A stretch of 64,000 bases of DNA from Ramazzottius varieornatus (lineage: Eukaryota > Tardigrada > Eutardigrada > Parachela > Ramazzottiidae). The position numbers were made by a program, and so were the translations under genes. Shown one piece after another: positions 57,401-64,000 of the stretch; within the stretch, counting starts at the first letter, position 1; the number at the start of each line of letters is the position of its first letter. Below the pieces are notes generated by a model. It saw only the letters and a program-made list of their open reading frames with translations, had not been told where the DNA came from and searched no databases. The stretch spans positions 8,727,990-8,791,989 of the forward strand of contig BDGG01000002.1 in assembly GCA_001949185.1 (NCBI GenBank), given 5' to 3'.

Positions 57401-57534
57401 GCAACATGACGCAGAAGGGAAGATTTGCCGGAGCCGACTGCACCAGACAGCAACACAGGCTTGTTGTGCTTGATATAAAGCCTCAAAGAATCCAGAACCT
57501 CCTTCTGCAGACTCTCCGAGATTATGAAATCCAT
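37696..57534 (-). CDS. MDN1: midasin, AAA+ ATPase of 60S ribosome assembly
   Basis: One very large intron-rich gene. Midasin (Rea1) is a nucleolar/nuclear dynein-like AAA+ machine that pulls assembly factors off pre-60S ribosomal particles through its C-terminal MIDAS domain. Seen in order on the minus strand: six AAA modules (Walker A sites near 57430, 55950, 54367, 52998, 51325 and 49847; Walker B motifs such as WVLLDEINLAS, WIILDELNLAS and LLLDEISLADDSV), a long helical linker (about 49.1-41.8 kb), an Asp/Glu-rich stretch (41.7-39.5 kb), RTGKRLNMRK and the MIDAS fold with DDSSSM at 38911-38931, ending WFELISSRD. Introns are short. Start: ATG at 57534, with an in-frame stop just upstream; AAA1 begins at residue 25-30, so the usual N-terminal domain of about 300 residues is absent. 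The AAA6 insert is missing too. Exons were followed by protein similarity, not all junctions were fixed to the base. Confidence 0.93.
39500..41740 (-). other. midasin acidic (D/E-rich) region
   Basis: Several exons encode dense Glu/Asp/Gln tracts (EEDMEVPDVENQMGDFD, EGDEDEEEEEKTDQD, EQGQGQDDGEEG) followed by a mixed Lys/Glu stretch (KEKRSLDVRKEEEEKK). This is the flexible acidic tether between the midasin stalk and MIDAS. DMYEHVEEEQAKWDKQT matches the conserved segment that closes the acidic region in other midasins. Antisense frames here are artefacts of the composition. Confidence 0.8.
44651..44765. repeat. inverted tgcaggtgca repeats in a midasin intron
   Basis: tgcaggtgcatga (44651) faces tcatgcacctgca (44699-44711), with a further cgcaggtgcattc at about 44748. 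Related tgcatac/tgcaggt words recur in other midasin introns (near 44175 and 51480-51585) but I see no constant unit. Probably relics of a small fold-back element family. Confidence 0.45.
49150..57534 (-). other. midasin AAA ring (AAA1-AAA6)
   Basis: Sub-blocks of the midasin gene. AAA1 about 56560-57534 (GAVGSGKSS; WLVLEDIDQA). AAA2 about 54890-56540 (GETGTGKTT, WVLLDEINLA, ACMNPATDVGKR); it keeps the long helical insert (DAFLQLFAGSF... to SFLEVS) that in yeast Rea1 is autoinhibitory. AAA3 about 53750-54760 (GETSVGKTS, FGTQNPPG). AAA4 about 52100-53690 (GETGCGKTT, ATMNPGGDFGKKE). AAA5 about 50300-51450 (GPPGVGKTS, ACQNPLNQGSGRKGLP). AAA6 about 49150-50060 (GHSGVGKSS, WLLIDNSNLCNP, with DN for DE in Walker B as in other midasins, so probably not hydrolysing ATP). 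Confidence 0.88.
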
Positions 57535-57998
57535 CTTCCTTCCCCGACACACTCAGATCATACTGCAAATATCCACACTTGTTCGACGTAACAGGATCCG
57601 GAAGAATCTGAACTCCGGAGAAAGATAACACACTTCTCACACTGGCTGTTGCGCAAGACATACACTGTCATACAGCTCAGATAGGACCTGACACGACATA
57701 ACATGACATCACCGTCACAGTTTTGGCAAACCGTACCACGAATAAACTAATATGCATCACCCCAGCCGCCATTTCCGCACTGCATGCGGTTGGTGCAACG
57801 TCTGGTATAACAGGTTTTGCAAGTAGGAAAGACTGAAAACAATGCCATATCCCATATCTGTATACATGGTAACTTGCAGATGAACCCACAAGTGGCCAAG
57901 GGGGTTCTGCTATCTGTGAAAAACAGTTCGCCGGCAAGAGTACTTCATGAAGAAAAATGGTCAACCCAAAGCCAAGCCTTGAGGGCAACAGATAATTA
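57535..57998. other. short spacer between ethanolamine kinase and midasin
   Basis: Only 464 nt separate the stop of the kinase from the midasin start, both on the minus strand. No exon matching the midasin N-terminal domain is visible here. A potential acceptor (tttgcag) lies at about 57565, but the frame leading to the ATG is interrupted by TGA, so the midasin start appears real; the acceptor could end a 5' UTR intron. Confidence 0.6.
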
Positions 57999-59640
57999 TT
58001 AACGGAAGATTAGATGGTCGAGCTTTTTCTTTTGCTTCTGATATTCCTTATAGCGTATGCTTCCGTACCTAACAGGAAACGAGGAATTTATAGCCGATGG
58101 GTAGGAGCAAATGAAATGACAAAACTGTACAATGTCTGAATACTCCCTACGTACGTAAGATAGTCGAAGTCGATGTTCGAGCTGCCAGCCAGATACAGCG
58201 ACCACGGCGTCCAGAAAAGGTGGGAAATCGCAGTGAGTACTGTTACCAAACTGTAAAGGGCCTCGATCTCCTCGTCGGACACTTCAGGGAACCCATTTGA
58301 ACAAAGAGAATGGGTGTGCTGCCTTTTCCACTGTTGCAGATATTCTTTGATCCAGGCTTTTTGGTACGAGGCGTCAGGACAGCGGCTGTAATCGCACTCC
58401 TCCACACCTACGGCACAGACTCTTCCGTTAGCAGAACTCGGAAGATCACAAATCGTACTGGCGCCGAAAACCTACGTACCGGCGTATTCGTTGAAATGAT
58501 TGGCAATGTCAAAAGCTTGATAGTTGATGCCTGCGTACTCGAAATCGATAAAACGAACATCATCTGAAAAGAAGAATTCAGACGTCAGCATTGACAGGGT
58601 GGGGAACCCACTAAAAGGTAGCGATACCAGTGGCATGGTTATACAGGATATTGCCGGGTGTGAGGTCGTTATGGCATAAGCCAACAACGGGAGGATTCGA
58701 CAGTGATATATCCGCCAGCAACGCTTCCATTTTGTCCACCTCCTGATGTATTTTCTTGAGACCATCAGGGAAACACTTGTCGAACCTGTTGAAGGGAAAA
58801 CAAGCCATCCGTGAATTGTCATTAGCCGCCGCCGTCACAATACGGAGGTATAGTGTACCGCTCCTGTTGATCCACTTCCGGGTAGGGAAAAGATACTTGT
58901 CGGAGCATGCGGCGCATCCTGGCGAACAGGTCCACCTGGGGCGCATTTTGGTCACTCATACTGAACCTTGCAATACTGTGAAGCCGCACCATTTTTTCAA
59001 TCAGACGTCTGTTAAAGGAAAAGCAAGTGATAAAAGTTTGCAAGGGACAAGTGCTCGCTTGGTGTACACAATTACGTATAAGTTGTGGTCGAGACTTTCT
59101 TACTGCCGAATGTGTGGCTGTGTAACCGTCTGCGGTGTTAATGGTTCTCCTTCGACATACTCGTAGCACATGCCGTTACGAAACAGCCCGTAGATTCGAC
59201 AACAACAATGGTACTCATGCAACTCCGACATGATCCGCACTTCAAGTTCACGATCGATAATTTTCTCCGTACCTTCACCGTAGACCCGGATAAGACTCTT
59301 ATCAGCTGGGTTACTTGCGAAGAAAATGCAGAAAAGAGTATTGGTCACACCTCCGCCAACGTGCTGAAATCGAAGCATACCGCAGTATGAAATACTCTTC
59401 CCCATTTGGATGACAGTGTAAGCACCAGGCACTCCACCTCACCTCAATAACTAGATCATCCAGCGACAGCCGGTTGGATAAATCTGGTCGGCAGTCATGC
59501 AACACTCGCAAAACGCCACACTGGACATTGCATAGGTCGAAGGCAAACGATGACCGAGTTCGAGGTTGATTAACACACCATTCGGCGCCCATGTTTTTCT
59601 CATTTGACGATCGCAAGCAGATGTCGGCCATTCCCTCCAT
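57999..59640 (-). CDS. ETNK: ethanolamine kinase
   Basis: Seven exons join in frame: 59443-59640, 59104-59363, 58859-59008, 58628-58785, 58480-58563, 58155-58407 and 57999-58068, about 390 residues. It phosphorylates ethanolamine, the first step of the CDP-ethanolamine route to phosphatidylethanolamine, in the cytosol. Seen: GGGVTNTLF (nucleotide loop), IRVYG..TEKIIDRELE, a YEYVEGEPL segment, the Brenner motif CHNDLTPGNILY with the catalytic Asp, FIDFEYAGINYQAFDIANHFNEYAG, and FDYLTYGSIRYKEY near the C-terminus. NHFNEYAG favours ethanolamine kinase over choline kinase (which usually has NHFCEW). The start is the upstream of two close ATGs; the second would remove three residues. Most introns are under 100 nt. 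Confidence 0.9.
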
Positions 59641-60052
59641 CTACCGTAAGAATCTCCGCCCGAAAGCCAAAATAATTCTTTCAAGAATTTGGGTTCAAGG
59701 AAAAACTTCGGATAGAAAATGAAAGCGAGCAAAGCATGCTCATGTGAGCACTAATGGAGAGCACCAATACTTCAACGACCGTAGTAGACGAAAATCGCTT
59801 AATGCTCGCACTTCGTGTACTGCGTACCGGATGAAGGAAATTTCACCTGCAGGGCTTTGCATTGTTTTAAACGTAATCACATATCCGGTTGTCTCTACGG
59901 ACTACCACATCGAATAACCTATTGCAATACGCGGTACACCAGTATGCACGTACGGTATTATTGGTTTCTCAGAACAGAAAGTGTAGCCGATGGGGGACTT
60001 TATCAATGGTTTGAGCAGGAGTTTTAAGGGAAAGCATTAGTGGCAAGGACAC
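59641..60052. other. intergenic spacer, nothing seen
   Basis: 412 nt between the protease stop and the kinase start, both on the minus strand. Presumably protease 3' UTR and kinase promoter; no consensus polyadenylation signal or TATA box is clear. Confidence 0.5.
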
Positions 60053-62168
60053 TTAGCTTAACGGAGAAAGCGACGAGGTTGAGTTAGAAGTGACGTCTTG
60101 AATCCATTTCATAGATTTTCGAACGTCCGAGTACACTGAAGGTACGGGTAATTGGCCAGAGAGCAGAGTATCGTCGTTGGTGCCGCAAGGGAGACCCCAC
60201 GACGACACGCCGACCAGTGTGTAGGCGTTGGCAGTGCCACCTGGCGAGGTGCAGGCCAACGGGGAACCGCTATCCAGATCGCACGTGTCGACCAGCTTCG
60301 CGCGGTCCGCGCCAATAGCGCATAGCATCGAATCGTCCAGCTTAAAGTCCTTGTCAACTTCTGGCGCTGTCCTGAACCGCTGGGAACATTCCGAAGAACT
60401 ATTCATCAAAGATACGTTTCCAACATTTAATATTCCACTAATGCCGATAACTGAGGAATCAGCTGCAAAATATGAAATTAATCCTCAACGATATTCGAAA
60501 GCGTTCGTTCGTGGACGTTTCAATTCCCTTACGTGCAGTTGTACCATATCCGCTGATAATACAGTCTTCGCCTTGAATGGCATCCTTGGAAATATCCGGT
60601 AAGCAGGCTCGGCATGAACAGTTTGCGTTGGTGATGGGCGCTGCCAGTTTGATGATGGCGAGATCGAAGGCAAAGGTCAACGGATCGTACTGGTCATGAA
60701 AAACGACTTGCGAGACCTCGAAGCTCTCAGAACAGCGCTTGCGGATTTTCACGTTCTGATGACCCAGTCGAACGCGAAGTCGCTTGACGTTGTCCACGTC
60801 TTGCACACTGTATAATTAAAGCAGCATTAATGAAGTCGGTAGAACGAGATGAGTGGCAGTTTCCTTTGGTGAAGACTGACAGATACAAAAAAACTTGAGT
60901 CTTTAAGTCATTTGTCATCTATGGAAACTGACCAATGCGCTGCGGTAATCACATTCCATGAGCTGATGATCGCACCTCCACATGCGTACGCAGCGTCTAC
61001 CATTATCGCCGCCTGCAAGCGAAAGTCGTTGGAAATGACGTTCCAGTGATTTTGTACGGAAATCACTTTTGTTCACCTACTTGCCAGCAGATTTCGCCTT
61101 CGTCGGCTAAAAGGCCATTGATGACTCTTCCTTCAGCTTCTTGGTCCACTTCCTCCTGACTTTGGTCCAAGACATTTTCCTCGAAAGACCGACTGGTGGC
61201 CTTGGCTGGTCTGCGTATTCCACAAGGCGCTTTGTCGTAGCTTTCAGCCGCTTGGCGATTGGGGTTGGGCGCGAAACAGCACACCTCGTTTTCGTTACAC
61301 TCGTTGGCGATGGCTGTACTCAGGTTGCTGCAAGCCCTACCGGAGATGATATCTGACAGCGCAAAGCAAAATCCTTTAGCTCGTTCTCGGCGTGAGGTAC
61401 ACGATCTCCCCTTGGAAGCGTCGGCCGTGACGTTGAGATTCGCAATGACTTTCACAGATACGGGCTTGGATACATTCTGGGCCGGCGGTATGATAACGTT
61501 ACCAGACTTGAGGCCAGGGTAAAAATCTGAACTTAATGTCACTTCGCTGTCCGCTGGGTAACTAACATTGCCCAGCTGAAAAACGCGAATGCGACGAACC
61601 CGTGGTTTGGCTGTCGATCTTGGCGCAATAGATTGGGTGCCGTTTCCAGTGGCGGTGACTTCTGCTTTTGCTGTTGGCTGGTCGTCGGATCCTGTACACA
61701 GAAAGATTTGGTTTAGTGGTAATGAAAGCCCTGCACTTTAACAGGAAGGAACATGCCTTCCGGGCCTTTGATCCGTGTCGAAAAACGAGTGAATTTGATG
61801 GAAGCCAGCGAACTCTGGTTTGCCGACGTTGATTGGACGGTATTGTTCTTTTTGGCGTTTAGTTGGGGGATGGTACTCATCGGAGTCGCTGTCGGGTTCT
61901 TCCCATCTAGAGAGGTAGTCGCAGAGTCCGAAGTAAGTGCAGTAGAAGCGGCAGTGCTGGTGGTGGTGGATGTTTCGAACGAATTGACATTTGCCTTGCG
62001 AAAGACCACTCTATCGGTGAAAGGCTGGCTCCTTGCCCTCAGTCCTTGGGGGAGCTGTATCTCGTGCGGGAATCTGGATCCTGTCAGTATCGGCAGTCGA
62101 CATTGTATCACGGTCGCCAATAGTATTGGCAAGAATATATGAAAAGACAAAAGTCCTGCTTGTTTCAT
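60053..62168 (-). CDS. secreted CLIP-domain trypsin-like serine protease
   Basis: Five exons join in frame: 61757-62168, 61081-61691, 60933-61012, 60533-60807 and 60053-60462, about 595 residues. Seen: signal peptide (MKQAGLLSFHIFLPILLATV), a Ser/Thr-rich stretch, a CLIP-like six-cysteine module (SCTS...GFC...C...C...VCC), an activation site GR|VING, and a chymotrypsin-fold domain with AAIMV..CGGAIIS, TAAHC (His), FDLAIIKL (Asp) and DTCDLDSGSPLAC (Ser). The residue six before the serine is Asp, predicting trypsin-like cleavage. Odd: the usual GDSGGP reads LDSGSP, so the oxyanion-hole glycine is leucine; activity may be altered. Intron 1 seems to use a GC donor. Such proteases act in extracellular immune or developmental cascades; the substrate is unknown. 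The start is the ATG just before the signal peptide. Confidence 0.88.
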
Positions 62169-63917
62169 GACAAGCAAATTACGAATCCGACAAAATTCTT
62201 CATCAACGTCGTTTTCTCGAATCAATCAATGAGTCTCCTCTATAAACAATGAATTACTGGATGATTGCAGCCAACAGAACAAAACATATTCGACACGTAG
62301 ACAAAATGTAACAAGAAAAAAAAGCCAAGATCAGCGACACCGGGTGTGAAGCAGCAATGCAAGCTCTTGAAATTCGTACGGACAATGAGATGAATAAAAC
62401 AGCCGCACCTAATGTTGTAAAAAGTTCTGGTCCGTACACGGAAGAGTATTTTCATTTTACAGATTATAATCAGGTTGAGAGACGACAAATATACCTGGCG
62501 TTGTCATCGAACTTATGAACGAACAGGCAACCATTACACCTGTCAACTATCCTAGCACTTACGATCTCATAACTTTCGAGCTGCAAATTCATCATGCATT
62601 GTTTTAATAATATCAATATCAAAAGACAATATTGTTGTGATTGGCAGTGTCTTGATGGAAAGCCTCACTGCGCTTTTTAATTGTAATCCATATTTGTTCG
62701 AGTCCTGCGCAAGGTCGTACATGTACGACGTGTAATTATGGGGGAATAAAAATTACGGTACAGGCGGAAAGGACGGCAATTTTAAATCCTGAATGCGATC
62801 CAGAAATGAAAATCGATTGAATGACGTAACGCAGTGAAAACTAACCGTACAAAATTGTCATGAACAATGCCCATCAGCCGATCAGCTGTTTCACTTTTGC
62901 GCTTCGAGGCTGCGGATTGTTCATTTATTTTCATCTAGAGACGCTCTCGAATCCATATCGTTTCTGTGACCGTTTTTGCATAATGTCCCAACCCTTTAGG
63001 ACCAAGCGACCTCGACGGTACACCGAACAAACCATGAAGGACGCACTTTGTGCTATTCATTCTTATATAATTATTGCACGCCAGATTTGCTCGCAGTCGT
63101 AGGGCACAATAAATTTGAGGTGACTGTGTCCTCAACCAAATGAGCACTTGCGCATATGACTTCCTTTCGCGACGTGGACCTTTAGAATTGCGTACGGATG
63201 CGGGATGCCACACTCTCCAAGGTCTTGAACTCTCTTTGAATCAATTAAATTAGCTCGCCGAGCAACTGTAACCTGGCAGCCTACTGCATGCATGAACGAA
63301 AACGATTCGCATGGGCTATACCGATGCAGCTGTTGTCCTTTTTTTCCTACCTAGCCAACTTCTAGGAGAAGACCTAACCTCGAGCTTTCAGTGCGTAACC
63401 GTGAGGTCTCGGTCTGACTTTGAGAATGTACAGTATGAGAATTCAGCCGTGCTCCGCAGTACAGGTGGCGCCACCGTCAATGAAGACCCGCTGGTCCTTG
63501 GGGTGTGAGTCACGTGACTAAACTGTCTCTTGTTAACTTGTTGAGGGAAGGAACTCCGAATTTTCAAGGCTCTGAATAGTGCTTCATGGAGTAGCGCATG
63601 ATGGAACGGACGACGGCTCATTGTGAAGGGCTCCCACTCCGACAAGACACCCAGGGACAACGAGCGTCCACAGTCGCATACACCGGTACCTATTTTTCAA
63701 AAGTCCAGGTTGCCACAATGCCTTTGCCACCGAGCCAACGCATGACCAACAAGAAATGGGTTTTGTCAAATGAGATTCCCTTTTTTCCACCAAATCCAAA
63801 TTGTTCAGGAGATGCTTTTTCAGATTTTGTGTTTTAAGTATTCAGCTGACCGTGCTCGTATAGGTTTGTAGGGAGTTTGACGGGCTATCGAACATACGTA
63901 ACAGAGTTGTCGGACAG
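62169..63917. other. no recognisable gene
   Basis: Frames are under 100 codons with no domain, membrane or cysteine signature. No tRNA-like fold was recognised by eye. Confidence 0.5.
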
Positions 63918-63967
63918 NNNNNNNNNNNNNNNNNNNNNNNNNNNNNNNNNNNNNNNNNNNNNNNNNN
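63918..63967. other. assembly gap (50 N) flanked by inverted repeat
   Basis: Fifty N mark a scaffold gap of unknown size. The 5' flank reads gttgtcggacag and the 3' flank cctgtccgacaact, its reverse complement. The gap therefore probably hides the loop or body of a fold-back element, or the join is a mis-scaffolding at an inverted repeat. Confidence 0.9.
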
Positions 63968-64000
63968 CCTGTCCGACAACTAGTAGAAAAGTTATGGAAG

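Overview
The window is eukaryotic nuclear DNA from an animal. Genes are split by short introns (mostly about 50-500 nt) with GT-AG and a few probable GC-AG junctions, and the products are metazoan: a rhodopsin-class GPCR, a nuclear-receptor zinc-finger domain, a P2X receptor, an Amt-type ammonium transporter, midasin, ethanolamine kinase and a CLIP-domain serine protease. The compact introns, the divergent moody/melatonin-like GPCR, the CLIP-type secreted proteins and the Gly-Ser-Tyr-rich structural protein point to an ecdysozoan. A tardigrade is my best guess, but it is inference: no sequence search was possible.

Layout. 1-10.5 kb is gene-poor and crowded with inverted repeats, fold-back (MITE-like) elements and degenerate tandem arrays. 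10.57-12.29 kb (+) is a five-exon GPCR. 14.19-14.86 kb (+) is a nuclear-receptor DNA-binding domain whose frame closes without a visible ligand-binding domain, next to a decayed tandem copy. 18.06-20.75 kb (-) is a secreted Ser/Thr-rich protein ending in a CLIP-like six-cysteine module. 22.52-23.03 kb (-) is a small secreted Ser/Thr/Gly protein with a TATA box. 23.9-26.9 kb has no gene that I can support. 26.99-31.05 kb (+) is an eight-exon ammonium transporter, convergent with an eleven-exon P2X receptor (31.34-33.65 kb, -). 35.77-36.86 kb (+) is a three-exon GSSGGYGG-repeat protein with its own TATA box. 37.70-57.53 kb (-) is one giant gene, midasin/MDN1. 58.00-59.64 kb (-) is ethanolamine kinase, and 60.05-62.17 kb (-) is a secreted CLIP-domain trypsin-like protease. 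The last 1.8 kb is non-coding and contains a 50-N assembly gap flanked by inverted copies of the same sequence.

The splice models for the GPCR, Amt, P2X, ethanolamine kinase, protease, Gly-rich and Ser/Thr-rich genes were assembled by hand and close in frame across every junction. There is no operon logic: the genes are independent housekeeping, signalling and secreted functions. The most notable points are a midasin that starts at AAA1 without the usual N-terminal domain and lacks the AAA6 helical insert, a DBD-only nuclear receptor with an insertion between its two zinc fingers, two secreted genes sharing a Ser/Thr-rich + CLIP architecture (one without protease), a G193L-type change in the protease oxyanion hole, and several repeat families that I cannot name.
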